Shown here one piece after another: positions 12,570-24,877 of a stretch of DNA of 64,000 bases. The position numbers and the translations under genes were made by a program. Source of the stretch: Paralvinella palmiformis (Eukaryota; Annelida; Polychaeta; Terebellida; Alvinellidae); the NCBI GenBank assembly GCA_025642065.1, contig JAODUP010000656.1, positions 222,501 to 286,500 of the forward strand. The letters are read 5' to 3'. The notes under the pieces are model-generated. The model ran no database searches, was not told where the DNA came from, and was given only the letters and a program-made list of their open reading frames with translations. The first letter of the stretch is position 1. Each line of letters opens with the position of its first letter.

Positions 12570-14160
12570 GGAAAACTTTGGGAAACATAATCATGTTTAT
12601 TATGTTAATATACTCTCTAAGCAGACAATAAATTCTATACAAGCCTCAGTATCAGTTAATTGTTCCAGTAATAGTAAACAAATCTTCCGAATTTGACCAT
12701 ACGAAATACTATACAATATTAATCTAAATCGTGTGTGTTAACTAAATAATGAATTCATGATCACGGAGTTGGAATATTATAAACATTGAATATTGATTAA
12801 ATATTTGAGATCCCGAATTAAATGCGGTATAGGAATTAATATGAAAAACCAAGGTTCTGGAAATTTGATCTGATGGTCGTTGCATGTTGTTTATAATGTG
12901 GCTTTCCACATAGTTTGGTTTGAATCCTATGTGGAAATATCAATAATAATTTAACCCCAAAAGGTACATCTTTTGTTGTGCATGTCATATGTCCTCTTTT
13001 CTTGAACATATATGAGGATCTTCATATTATTCATTGACTTGCCTAACTGTTTAAATAAATGGAGTGCAACTGAATCAAGTTAGAAAAGACTGAATATATA
13101 TGTTGAACATATATGTTATCTATCAGATGTTGTACTAAGTTTGATCTAACATTTATCTAAATTGTTATCTAAAATGTTATCTAAATCTAACTCTAATAAC
13201 CCAAATCAAATCAAAACTATTTTTGGCATTATAATCGATTAATCAAATGATATATAGCTCTATAGCCTAAACCTTTTACTCACCAATAAAACTTCAAAAC
13301 AATTGTTCTCTGGAATAACGTATCCCTTTATCAAATATTACAGTTTTCTTGTTCCTGGAAATACAAATAAAACAAAATTAATTGAGCCACTATTTGTAAA
13401 ACGGAACATAAAAAATGATGAGGTCATCCCACGAGAAAGAACAGTAGCACAGACTTAATGATATCAATTGTAATAATAATATCACCACAGATAATTGAAC
13501 GATTACTAGAGGCAAAATACCGCTGGCAACCCGAGAGTGAACCGACCACTGAATTTCGTCTAAGATGTTGTTAGCGCAACGTGTTGCTCACTAGCCGACA
13601 AATACACAGACCCCCCCCTCCTGAGTGGCTGCCAGATGGATACGCCATTTGGTGATTGAGTGAATTACGACTTTAGTTTGGAATAACACTACACTCCATT
13701 TAACCAAATATTTTATATGTAATCTTTCAGATGAGAATATAAATATAGTTTTAATTAGTGCTAAACTATAATACATGAATTGTATTATTTTTGACACTGT
13801 TATGTTCTCCTTAACGTATTAATCACTATAGTAGTTTTAATGCTAAAATACAAGACTGTAGATATATTAATATGAATTATATTGTTTTTGACACTATCAA
13901 TTGCTATTCACAAACGTGTGCACTAATAGGTTTAATGCTGAAAGACAAGACTGTATATAGAGATCCCAGTAAACCTTACGATACCGGCCCAGTATCAAAA
14001 CATGACGACTGGATATCGTTACTACCACATAACGACAAACGATAACAGGCCATTATGGGCCCGTCTAAGGTAAACGTTAGGCAAAACAAATTACGTTATC
14101 CGTGTTGGCCAGGTACCAACTTAGTATACCTATAAGCTCTAATGTACATATCTGTAATTG
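9772..14160. other. Non-coding 3' flank, nothing assignable
   Basis: No coding segment with credible splice borders is seen. It holds (TA)n runs at about 9959-9994, 12422-12455 and 12524-12567, a short (CG)n run at about 12041-12056, and one family-C repeat copy. The open frames here have no family resemblance I can name. Confidence 0.5.
12453..12527 (+). repeat. Dispersed repeat, family C, copy 1, (CATC)n tail
   Basis: The segment 'actgaatgacctaaattgt' followed by a 'gttaaacaac' segment and (CATC)n recurs at 51808-51880 with the same tail. It is probably the 3' end of a SINE or LINE family. Confidence 0.6.
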
Positions 14161-14166
14161 TGTCAG

Positions 14167-14533
14167 AGCGCCATCTAATGAACGGAATATGCTGCCAAAT
14201 GTCTTTGTTAGTGAGAATGATCCAGATGGACGGATCTTAAAAGAAATAAGTGAGTGTTTTTTATATTCGTCATTATTACGTTGGTGTAGTGTAATGCATA
14301 TTCTGACATAGTGTTCCATTTGACTTTTAATTTGTTTTTCCTTCAAAACAACAAGTTCATTACTTTGACTCGCATACATTTATGTATACATATGCTGTCA
14401 GAAAGAACTCACTTTTAACCAGAGATAAGCAGAGATAGAGGAGAGTATTAAAACGTTTCTTCGGGATCAGGATATAAATCTGGCTGAAGCAATGAAAGAC
14501 GGAAAGAAAACAAAGAAATGCTACAACTTCCAA
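14167..14533 (+). CDS. Two consecutive coding-like exons, product unknown
   Basis: Exon 14167-14249 (acceptor tgtcag, donor GTGAGT) and exon 14433-14533 (acceptor gcag, donor GTAACA) are in compatible phase 1 and open across the junction. Together they read about 61 residues, including 'NVFVSENDPDGRILKEI' and then 'IEESIKTFLRDQDINLAEAM', ending in a lysine-rich 'DGKKTKKCYNFQ'. Composition and splice signals look like real coding sequence, but no further exons were found on either side and I do not recognise the family. It could be an isolated fragment of a gene whose other exons lie far away, or a pseudogene piece. The antisense 100-codon frame at 14077-14379 looks like a shadow. Confidence 0.4.
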
Positions 14534-14747
14534 GTAACAATGTGCGCTAATTATTGTATGGTGTAGACTTTATAATGAATTTAGCATCCTTATTTTAATA
14601 ATGTGTTTTGTGAACCACTTTTCAAAGTGGCATCTCTATTTTGTTACTTTTTATTACCTTCATGAATGTTGAGATTACATTTAATGCTTTACCAAAATGC
14701 CAGTAAACTATTTATCAAATTAAGTATTCCGTTTTCCGTTAGGGCGG

Positions 14748-14753
<6 letters not shown>

Positions 14754-14819
<66 letters not shown>

Positions 14820-16400
14820 AGGCGCTGTACAAATAATACGTAATATAATAATACCCCAATAATATGTCTGTAAAAACCCAGTTTTTTTAAATATAATTAT
14901 TATTTATCTGTGAAAGCGACATTGAACAGATGTGTATTTAGACCTCATTTAAAATTTCATGAGACGACGCATTTCTAATAACTGCCAACAACTTATTCCA
15001 CAAATTGGGGGCTGCAACACTAAACGTATGACTTGCCTAGACACGGGCACCTGCAATAGTATCTGACTGGATGACCTGAGTTTTCCGGTTGACTTTCTAA
15101 TGGACACCAGTTCACACAGGTATTCAGGTGGCAAATGAATTTATATATTTATAAGTTATTAATCAAATCTTGAAATGGATACACTGTCTAATAGGTAGAC
15201 AATGTAGTTTTTGAAGAATTGGAAGAGTTACAATAGTCTATACGAGATGTAACAAAGGCATGGACTACAGTTACAAGTGATTCTTGTGTCAAGAATGCTT
15301 TTAAACAGTGGATGTTCTTAAGATGGTAGTAGGCATACTGATGTGACATTTTCATACATGTTAATATGTTGGTCAAAAATAACCCCTAGATTTTTTACTG
15401 ACCCACCAATCGAATGCTGGTGTCTTTAGGGATTTAACACAATGTGGTGATGCCAAATATATAATATTTGTTTTATTATCATTTAGTTCAAATATTTTGA
15501 AGGAAATGGAGAAATTTAGCTCATTGTCAGGATCCAATGATATATACAGCTGTGTGTCATCAGCATACAAGTGATATTTAAGACCACATTGCTACGCAAT
15601 GATCCCAAGAGGAAGGGTATACATTGTTAAACCAAAGGACCAAGAACTAAACCTTGTGGCACACTAGATAACAAAATATGAACGTCAGATAAAATACCAC
15701 GAACCGACACTCTCTGAGAGCGTTGTTATAGATAGGATCTAAACCATTCAAGTACTCTACCTGACAGACCAAACATGTCTTTTAACCTAGAGAAAAGTAC
15801 ATTATGGTCAACTGTATCAAATGCAGCAGACAGGTCCAGAAGAACAAGTATTACTGGCTTACCTTGATCAATTGACATCATAATATAATATTTCACTCGA
15901 ACCAAGGCTGTTTCAGTGCTGTGACCACTTTTATAGGCAGACTGTAGTGATTCATTAAGGTTATTATTGATTAAATATTTGTTTAGATGGAAACCAACTG
16001 CCCTTTCTACAACTTTAGATAAAAATGTAAGATTCGAAACAGGTCTGTACTTGTTTAGAATACCACAGTCCATACTGTGATTTTTTATTAATGGTTTTAC
16101 AAAGGCAGCTTTCTTGGATCTTGGAAAAACACCCAGAGATAATAATTTATTAATTATATTTGTAATTTTGCTTATCAGAACACCCAGAAAATCTTTCACA
16201 AGCCATGTAGGCATAAGATCAACTGCACAGAAACCATTAGATGACCCTTTCAGAAACTGTCTGATATCAGTCTCTGGAAAAGTCTCAAATATACCCATCA
16301 TATAAATGCAGGACTCTTCTATCAATGGCTTACCCTGTGATAAGGTGCTGGTAGGGAACCCACTATGTATATTTAATATTTTTTGAGTTAAATTATATGT
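14754..16400 (-). mobile_element. 5'-truncated CR1/L2-like LINE with (TA)n 3' tail
   Basis: On the minus strand the frame at 15726-16325 is a clear non-LTR reverse transcriptase: 'NKYRPVSNLTFLSKVVERAV', 'QSAYKSGHSTETALVRV', and the first catalytic block 'LLDLSAAFDTVDH'. After frameshifts the 'YADDTQLYI' catalytic block follows at 15373-15570, then the 'VTSRIDYCNS' thumb region and an 'LKTHLFNVAFTD'-like C terminus near 14900. The 3' UTR ends in a 'gtacagcgcctttga' motif directly followed by a (TA)n run (14754-14816), as in CR1/L2 elements that end in short tandem repeats. There is no endonuclease domain, so the copy is 5'-truncated and dead. Confidence 0.85.
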
Positions 16401-18472
16401 TCGTGAATAAAATTGTTTTCCGTTCTGTAGCTAACGTCAACCTATTTTGCTGTAGTAGTAGTTTAGGTAAACAAGAGTGTTGATTTTGTATAATGTTTAT
16501 TTCATGTAAACAAATAACTAATTTTCGTTAATGGCATGTATTAATTGTATTGTTGTTCGTTTTTTTAAATGAAAGTTTTAGAATGCACACTTGTTTTTTT
16601 ATTTAATTAGATACCGTTTAATTGTTATTAGTGGGGCGATACTCAGCGTTACTAAGCCAGGACTAAAACAATACCAAATGTGGATGAATAATTGTTTTAC
16701 TGGAGTAATAAAACGTACTTGGCCAGTATTGAAATGGTATCGAATGCGTTAATACTTGTATTAGTATTTGTATTGTGCCAATACTGTAAAAATGTTCCAA
16801 ACCGTTATCTAATGGCTTCATACGTTAAAAGTGACATTGTAGAATCAGTACTGGTACTGCTAGAGAAACTCAAAACGTTTGTTCTATATTTGTTTATGAA
16901 CTTAATGAGTTGTTATTAGCGGGTTCTAGGTAGCATACAACATGGCATAATCACAATATTGATACTCATCATCAAAACGTGATTTTCTATGAAATAATGA
17001 AGTTTCTTAGAATATATATTGAACCAAACACCTGCACATGACAATGTGATATAATGATATATTTTTTAATTCTTGATATTAAATTTAATTAAATATCCAA
17101 GTCACCATGTGTGTGTGTGGTGTATGTGTGTGTGTTTTTTTATTGTACGCCGTACAATTGTCATTCTGCCAATCAGCATTTTACTATCGTTTAATTTAAT
17201 CACAATAAATGATGTCATTTATGATAAATACTCACAGTTGAAAAGAAGAAAGATCTCTAACTAACACATTAGAAAAATTAAACAATTTTTTTTTACTTAT
17301 TTTTATCATTCCAATAATATATCCTGATGTATCTTTTATGATATCAATAGTTAATGGACAGTTTGGTTCACGCCAACGACTCGAGGGATCAGCAAGGTTT
17401 TGAGCCAAGATTCTAGTGAGGAAACAGCTCGTCTGATTTAGTGCAACATTTACAAGATTTTACCTTTTATACTCGGGTTATTGAATACGCTTATTAGTTT
17501 AAGTACATTCCCATAATCTATGAGACTATCACGCAATTACTCAACTGTATAAGTTGTTCAATTAAGATTACATTAATTTCTTTCAATTCGTTGGTTCTTT
17601 ATATCATTATAATTGCCTGGTGGTATTGTGTGAGCATAATCCATAGTGACAACCTCTCATATTTCATTGTTTGCTTTATTAATAATAGGTACACTGTTTG
17701 TGGACTACTGTGTTCATGTGTATTTTGATACATACTGAACAATATTTATATTTTTGGTTACAGTCTCATCCAACGCCTATCCTTGCGTTTGTGGTTCCTT
17801 GATTCCCGTGACTCTTCGGGCTTCTATAAGCTACCCAGGGTGAGGCTTGTTTAATGTATATTCGTAGCCATGATTTACAGGTTTGCTATACTGAAGTATG
17901 TACTTGGATAAGTTTATATACGGGTTAATGATATAATATATCATTGTACTAGTCATATGTATATATGTTTAACACCGTTTTCCAAAAACATGTAATGAGT
18001 CGTAGTTATCTACACGGATAACTTATTTAATATCATTGGTATATAAAGTAATCATAATACTATTTCATTATATTTGTTATGACTTCGATTTATTAATAAG
18101 TAGTCTAGAATTATGCAGTATCTGCATATTTGTTTAATCCATATCTGTGATAATTATTTTAAATCCTATATTTATTATTGTAATTATTGTTATTATTATA
18201 CAGGAGGCCAGATTGAAAAAGTTTTACTCTCCACTTTATAAATAAACCGTTTAAGAACTAGTTTAAGAATCTAGTTGCAGATTCGTGTCACTGTCAACAC
18301 ACACGCACACCACACACACACACACCATCCCTATTGGATATGCGTGAATATCACTGTTTTTGCGAGATGTCCATTCATTTATATAGGTCAGTGAAACTGA
18401 CTGACACATGGTCCGAACGGTCATCAAAATGGTAATAAGTTTGTTCGGTCAACTGTTATCGCAGTCTGTGTT
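16401..18472. other. AT-rich, no gene seen
   Basis: Several frames of 60-75 codons occur but lack coding composition, splice signals or recognisable motifs. No mobile element was identified. Confidence 0.5.
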
Positions 18473-18505
18473 CATCCTGTCGTCATCCTGTCGTCATCCT
18501 GTCGA
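18473..18505. repeat. Short tandem repeat, 11-bp unit
   Basis: The unit TCATCCTGTCG occurs three times in a row immediately upstream of a SINE. Confidence 0.8.
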
Positions 18506-18509
18506 TTGA

Positions 18510-18851
18510 CGGATATGTGATACCTGCCTCTGTAACCTCGTGGGTAGAGTGTGGGACTAGTTACTCCTGGTTATGGTCATGCTGTGACGGAGGCCGGAGG
18601 TACTATAGAAGGTGGAGTTTGTCATCCAACCAGGCAACTGGCAAGGTTTTCTCTACTGAATATGCCGTATATTGCAAATTCGAAAATTATACAGAACAAG
18701 TCCATGTGGTGAAGCTGCAAATTACAGAACATATGATTCTCCCCCATTTGAAGTTGCCAGCTACCTAAACAAAACTGGAATTTCGGCCATTATTATTACT
18801 ATTATTATTATTATTACTATTATTATTATTATTTATTATTATTATTATTAC

Positions 18852-18905
<54 letters not shown>
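18510..18905 (+). mobile_element. SINE, family B, copy 1, with long (ATT)n tail
   Basis: The body contains 'aatatgccgtatattg' and a 'ttctctactga' segment that match, in reverse complement, the copy at 38931-39200. Both copies end at the same point in an (ATT)n array, here about 120 bp (18783-18905). The head is tRNA-like but degraded; the other copy keeps a perfect B box. The long (Tyr)n and (Ile)n frames over the tail are artefacts. Confidence 0.7.
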
Positions 18906-18908
<3 letters not shown>

Positions 18909-20350
18909 AACCTTGACGGTTAACAGTCGGTCAGTAACTGTACTTTGTATTATATATATAAATAAAAGGTTTACAAACGTAGTTCTTATTGAACTTGAAC
19001 AAAAATAATACCCGCTTATGATCATGGCATTAATAATATGATTTGATTTTCTTCGACAATTATAGCATTAATAAGTTCTATATTAAACGTTACTTCCCTT
19101 GCATAAATACTTGTTGTGTTGCTGTACTTAATATTGACCATTACATAAAGCATATTAATAACATAGCTATGACACGATTATGACAGTTCATCAAAGTCTT
19201 TATATTAAGACTATCTGTTAGGGTTGAGTGTTAAAGGATAGTTCGACAAATATGGCCATATTATAAAGTAGCCTTCATATTCTTCATACGCACTTAACAA
19301 TGACCAGTATAAATAGAGAAGATTATATTATAGACGTATTGTCTGTTAGATATATTGTTATGAATAATAAATATGTTAATACTTGATCATAGATATAATT
19401 TACTATCGAATAACTCGATAACATCGCCCACTTGTCTAAGATCGATTTAACCATATAAGTTGTTTACTGTGAGTTGTGGTGTCAAATCGTATGGTTTTTT
19501 TATATGTGCTTCCGCTTTTTTGCGTAGCCTGCATGTGGCCGTTTTCCTGTGGGCGTGACATATTTATCGCGTACGAAAAGCGAATTAGCTGGGCCCAGAG
19601 GCTGAGAAGTAGCCCAGACACATGGATACGTATATATGTATAGATATGTGATTGATTTATGTCAATTTTAATTAAATTTAGATTTATGGAGGTAGAGTTC
19701 TCAACGGATATTTAGAGATGTTGATGTGCAACTATATATGCATCCTAATTACCCGCAAAACACACATAACAATCCTCATTGGACAAATTTGGTCCAACTC
19801 ATTCCTAATCCGCAGCCTTGCTAATCAGGGTATCGCAGGAACTGTTCATTGTACTGGGTTCTCTTGGAAAACTGCACGCCAAAGTGCCACATCTGGTTAA
19901 TTACGTCCATATTCCTACAGAGTCGTTTACCATTGACATGTATATCATGCATGTACGGAAGTATAGTGCGTCGTAAAGTTTACATAGGCTACAATTCACA
20001 CAACTATGTATTGCGCCTAAGGACAATACGAAAAGTTGGATCATGCGCAATAAAGGATCAAAACAACATGGTTGATTTATCTGAAGAGAACCTGGCAATT
20101 TCACAGATTTTTGGTAATATTGAACTAATAATAATATCGCATGGAGATAAAAAAACAGGAACTGCGAATAGTAATAATACATATCAGAGAATTATGATAA
20201 TACAATAAAATATCTGAGAAATGAAACGGTAGTGTATGGTCAGTAAAACCATGAAAGCGTCAACAAACTATAACTTCTTGGAAAGCAGGACTACGATAAT
20301 TGGTATCGACAATTATATATTGGTTCTATATTTATTATTATGTAATGTAA
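18906..20350. other. No gene recognised
   Basis: Frames of 60-119 codons exist on both strands, the longest at 19849-20208, but none shows family motifs. The right part may be the 3' non-coding portion of the adjoining minus-strand hAT remnant. Confidence 0.4.
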
Positions 20351-20439
20351 CAATCAGGTATTCACATTTATCTCGTATTCGTATTGATCTGCGTTTGTTA
20401 TGCGGTCAGTACATAGGTCCAAACATGGCATTTTACTGG

Positions 20440-21665
20440 TGCTGCCTGCTGTACTTGTTTGTGGCTCGTTTTGCAAAGGCGGCATCTCCTCTGACACATT
20501 AAACTCACAGTATGACCTGTTGTTGTTGATCTTGCACGTTAAAACTGCTGTGAACATATCCGTGTTGAGGCTCTGATGACACGCTGTATGCACTTTCTCG
20601 ACAACGGAACACATTCTCTCAAAGTCAGCATTGCTACGAGGAAAGCTGAGAAAGGGACCATTACTTGTGCGGCGAACCGCATCTGTCCCATTGCCGTCTT
20701 TATCTTCACCTTTCACCCCAATAACGGTCAACATATTTCGGTACACCATCTTCTTCCATGCCGATCTCAGTGTCCCCCTTAAGCTGGTAGTAATCAAATT
20801 CTTCTTTGATCAACAAGAGGAGCAAAGCGTTCAGCCAGACGAACAATTGGAGCATTCGTTAGTTCATCCAGTTTGGTTGGGTCCAGCACAACCAAGTCAT
20901 ATATAACTCTGTCGTCGAAAATTGGAACATCTTCACCATTTTCTGCACAATAGCCCAATATAATTTGCGAACATCCCTAAAGAAGTTTGCCTGTACTGCC
21001 TTTTCGATGGTGTCATCTGTGTTGGCGAGTAAGGTGTGCGCTTGGATAACTACAGCCGACAGCTTTTTGTTATGTTGGTTTCCGAGAACTTAAATTTGAT
21101 TTCTCTAAAATCAGGCTTACTCTTTACAAGCTTCATCTGTACGAACCTCACAACTAACTTACACAGTGGGCGTGTCATGTCGATAAGCAAGTAACTAATA
21201 CGCGTTTTATATGTCTGGAAGAGTTTGCTGAAGTCTTTCATGGAAGGAAGTTGAGAAAGCGCAGGGTGAGTTTTGTTTGAGGGTCACTGAGTCACCCCAC
21301 GTTTTGCTCCCCAGGCTTTCCCTACATCAACACCAAAGCTGGGTGAGTAAAGTGATCGGCAACAGACGGCCATAAACTGTGCAAAAAGGTACCCCTGCCT
21401 TTGTGATGGCAGATGACGACTACGGTTTCACAGAGAAGATCGACGTTATTGGTATGTGTGTTTTCGGCCTGGACCCATTTGTTTTGTGTAGTGCAGTAGC
21501 CACGTACATGTTCACATCAGAGACGCCGGATGCATATACCTTTACATCGCCAGCCCATACTGTAGAACTAATGTACTCACGGCCAGTTTTGTAAGCAATG
21601 ATTGCTCGTTTGAATTGGCTAACCCTTTGTTGTTGAAACTCGACGAACATTTTTGGTTTCATTTT
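20440..21665 (-). pseudogene. Decayed hAT-superfamily transposase
   Basis: Read on the minus strand over several frames. The strongest part is the hAT C-terminal dimerisation region at about 20440-20700, where 'SNADFERMCSVVEKVHT' matches the family pattern of S-N-A-x-x-E-R-x-F-S-x-V, followed by 'MFTAVLTCKINNN'. Upstream, 21050-21241 reads 'FQTYKTRISYLLIDMTRPLC', resembling the middle of hAT-like proteins, and 21420-21662 gives the start-like 'MFVEFQQQRVSQFKRAIIAY'. Stops and frameshifts separate these blocks, so it cannot be active. A second, shorter copy of the upstream part lies at 36680-37060. The exact hAT clade is not determined. Confidence 0.65.
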
Positions 21666-22015
21666 TGTCTCTTTGCCGTTGGAGGCAAATGATGATTATC
21701 GTTCATGAATTTTCTGTCCAAACTTCAATATAAATGTCAATTGTTAAAGTCAAAAATAACATCCCGTATTCAAATTTAAAAAAAAAGATTTTATTTCAAT
21801 AGGTATTGCTAAGAAATATCGGATGATCAATGGTATGTCGCGAAACTTGATTGATGCTATGTCGGAGTCTGGTAAACCAGCGAATCGGTGTGCATATACC
21901 ACAATGTATCGTACGTAAAATGTCATTCAAGTAGAAAACAGTATAAGTAGTTGTAGATTTATTAGTAAAATCGGAGTGACTACGGCTAGACCGTGGTACT
22001 TGATAGGTCTGAGAA
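21380..22015. repeat. Dispersed repeat shared with 36675-37235
   Basis: The two segments align along their length, with matches such as 'gactacggctagaccgtgg' here against 'gactacggctaaacagtag' there, plus shared coding remnants of the hAT-like N-terminal region. A short related stretch, 'ctacggctaggcg', is near 25883. The repeat extends past the transposase coding part, up to the start of the BEL gag remnant. Confidence 0.65.
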
Positions 22016-23480
22016 TATATCAAGGCGAGCGGATCGTGGTCAACTGACTAAACTATCGGATCAGGCCGACCATACTGTACAAGAACAGGAAGACATTCGC
22101 GAGATGCCAGCACTTCAAGGTTCGATGTACACTAAACTCAAATTTATTCAGATCATGGAAGCTCGATTACCAGGTTTAGTTCCCGAAGAAAGATTGGAAA
22201 CCTATATCGTTGAGACCGACGATTATTCATAAACACAAAACGTGAAGACCCACAGCTTAAATGCATATACCACAAACTCCTGGTCAAGTATCGACCTATA
22301 AAATTACATTTCCATTTCTAATCAGTATGTTTGATCACAGCTTAGAGTTAACTTCCCTAAATTGCAACTACTAACCTTTGATGGAGATCTCCTGAAACGG
22401 AAAACACTCTATGGAGCTTTTTATTCTGCAGTACACAATGATGAAAGGTTGGATGATATCCATATATTCCAATATTTACGTGCTGACGTGACAGGTGAAG
22501 TAGTTGGAACTGTAGAGGGACTAACACTCACCCGGTGTTAACTATATGGAAGCTATTGCCTTTCTTAAGAAAAGATATGTTCAGGCCCATAAGATATTGC
22601 TTTTCTTATGCAAGCATTGTAGGAATTGCAAATATTGGTAGTATCAATAATTTCTATGATCTGATGAAGTCGTATATACGTGAACTAAGTTCACTAAGTA
22701 AAACAGAAGAATCCCATATAGAGATTTATACGTACCCGTCATATTTGAGAAAATTCCAAGTAGGCTGTAAACACAATTGTCGCATGATGATGGAGATAAT
22801 ATTTGACAGTAACAAAGTTGAAATATGTTATATACAGATAAATTAATGTTAATGAAGCTGGTCCAGGATATGCATCAACAACTTCGAGTGTAAACAAAGA
22901 ACAGAATCCATTCTTTAAGCCACAGGTTACTTCAACAGCCACAGTCCATGTTGGTAATAAATGTGTGACAACTAAGAGTTAAATTTACTGCAAGGGCACA
23001 CATTCTTCAACAGATTGTACAAATATGTTCGACAAACATAAACGTCATGATACGGCGAAACATATTCGATTATGTTTCAATTGCTTAATATCCAATTAAA
23101 GGTAGATGACAAATGTGCTCAAAAAGCACCATGCGTCATTACGTCAGCGTAAGAACCATCAACAGCATAAGACATACATAACAAGCTGACTTCTACATCT
23201 ACAGTTCAAGGTCCGATATCCCTAATAAAGGTTTTCGAGTTGTTGAATGAAGAAGCATCCAGAACATTCATTGCAGAAGATATCGTGAAACAGCCTTATA
23301 TTTATCCCACTTCTCGTCGCACAGAAAAGATCAATTTATCTACTTTTGGGACCTCTTACACTCAGATGAGGAATAATGATGTTGTAGATATCCAGCTGGA
23401 GACAATCGATGGTGGTACTTTAAAGATAGCTGCCTTTCTATACAGAAGGTTTTATCACCTGTACGAAACTTTGTTCTATA
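22016..23480 (+). pseudogene. Decayed BEL/Pao retrotransposon gag and protease region
   Basis: The frame at 21993-22232 contains 'MYTKLKFIQIMEARL' and 'VPEERLETYIVETDDYS', matching the N-terminal part of BEL/Pao gag. After frameshifts, 22360-22530 reads 'LPKLQLLTFDGDLLKRKTLY' and 'VHNDERLDDIHIFQYLRADV', the DUF1759-type gag core. At about 22980-23010 a zinc-knuckle-like 'YCKGTHSSTDC' appears. The frame at 23240-23563 contains 'EEASRTFIAEDIVKQ' and 'LSTFGTSYTQMRN', typical of the region around the aspartic protease, where the usual D-G/S-G context is already altered. Multiple stops show decay. No pol was found downstream here and no LTRs were identified. It abuts the hAT remnant. Confidence 0.7.
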
Positions 23481-23865
23481 AACTGTTCTGCGTCATAATT
23501 ACCATAAGACACTTCCATTATCTAAACATTTCAAGAAAAATCACTTCAAAATCTAAGCTCTGATATCTGCTATCTAGACTAGCTAATTTAGAGGATGAGA
23601 TAAATGTATGCAATGCAATGATATATAAGGCTATTATATCATCAGATCATGTATCTCAATATGTTTCTCTTTAATGGGACTCGAATCAATGATTGTACGA
23701 ATTATACATTATAAACAATATTATCAAATATTACATTAAATATACTAACTTTACCGAGTAAATCTTATAATCGATGTACTAGAGCTGTGATTCAACGACT
23801 ATCACCTGATATTCTGAAAAAAATAGCAAGATCATATAAGATCAAGTATTTTGCGGTTTCATTGA
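23481..23865. other. No gene recognised
   Basis: Transition between the BEL remnant and a palindrome-rich element. A short frame near 23770-23870 might be more retroelement but was not matched. Confidence 0.35.
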
Positions 23866-24075
23866 ACGCCCAGCAGGCACGCTACGTAGTATACATGTGA
23901 ATTCTACGTAACCCATACACGTAGAAATTACGTATATTTTTGGTGAACTATGTTAGTTGAATCTACGTATTTTTTCTACGTGAAATCTACATCTCAATTT
24001 ACACGTTAAATCTACGTAGAAATTACGTACTGATTTATACATAAAATTCACGTGGTATAATTTACATTGAATCCA
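23866..24075. repeat. Palindrome-rich element with recurrent TACGTA/TACGT motifs
   Basis: It begins with 'cgcccagcaggcacgctacg' and then repeats ACGT-centred palindromes (ctacgtag, tacgta, cacgtg, ttacgtac) about every 10-25 bp. A second element with the same opening (cccagcagac) but a CGATGTTG/ATCGAT-type body lies at 25489. This style resembles short non-autonomous elements common in marine invertebrate genomes; the class is not determined. Confidence 0.5.
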
Positions 24076-24743
24076 CCTCATACTATCATTTATGCAATAA
24101 TTAAAAAAATATCATAATAAATCACAATTTATTTAATGAATCGTATTATCAACAATGTTAAGATGAAACTTAAGACAGACTAAATCTAATCTACATAACA
24201 TATTGCAGGCATAGCACCTGTTTAAATTAAAAGGATGGAGAATTTAACTACAATTAATACACAAGATATAAACACATATCAGTTGTATACAAATATACTA
24301 AGATGAGTATGAGTTTTAGACCAGATGAGTTTTAGTATTTCACAATATATCTACAAAATAAGAACACCGGGAATTAACAAGATAAATTTTGCATGTCACA
24401 ATAAATGTACATACATTGTAATAATCGTTTTATAAATCCAAAACAAATGAATTTAATTGCACATTCTAGGTAACTGATGGTACCATTACCTAAGGTTTAA
24501 GACAAAATAATTATCTTTGAGAAACAGTGAAGACAAAGTGGCACCAATCAAGCCAAATATGTTTTATGTGACAAGCACAACTACATGTAACTTTTGGTAC
24601 CATTACCTGAGATTAATAACAAACATTTCTATGAGACATAATTTCTTTTTGACAGAAGAATATATAATTATACATATTCCATTCAAACACATTTACAAAT
24701 GTAAACAGCAGTAAACTATGTAGTGCACAAGATTTGCATATTT

Positions 24744-24746
<3 letters not shown>
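24076..24746. other. AT-rich, no gene; small internal repeat
   Basis: A 'ggtaccattacct' segment occurs twice, near 24479 and 24597. Otherwise nothing is assignable. It is probably 3' UTR or flank of the small minus-strand gene tail at 24878. Confidence 0.4.

Positions 24747-24813
<67 letters not shown>
24747..24813. repeat. (TA)n microsatellite
   Basis: An uninterrupted TA run, downstream (minus strand) of the 24878 stop. Confidence 0.95.
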
Positions 24814-24815
<2 letters not shown>

Positions 24816-24877
24816 TTGTTACCACCACACACAACATTATCATCATTATGTTTTGAACATGGAAATTTGAACTCTTC

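Noticed and set aside
14077..14379. 100-codon minus-strand open frame
   Set aside because: It overlaps the better-supported plus-strand exon at 14167-14249 and has no motif.
18672..19025. Open frames with long Tyr, Ile or Asn runs on both strands
   Set aside because: They come from the (ATT)n tail of a SINE, not from a gene.
19849..20208. 119-codon plus-strand open frame
   Set aside because: No recognisable motif, no splice support and unbiased composition; most likely chance.
23240..23563. Host gene encoding a 107-residue protein
   Set aside because: Its sequence matches the BEL/Pao region around the protease, so it is retroelement debris.
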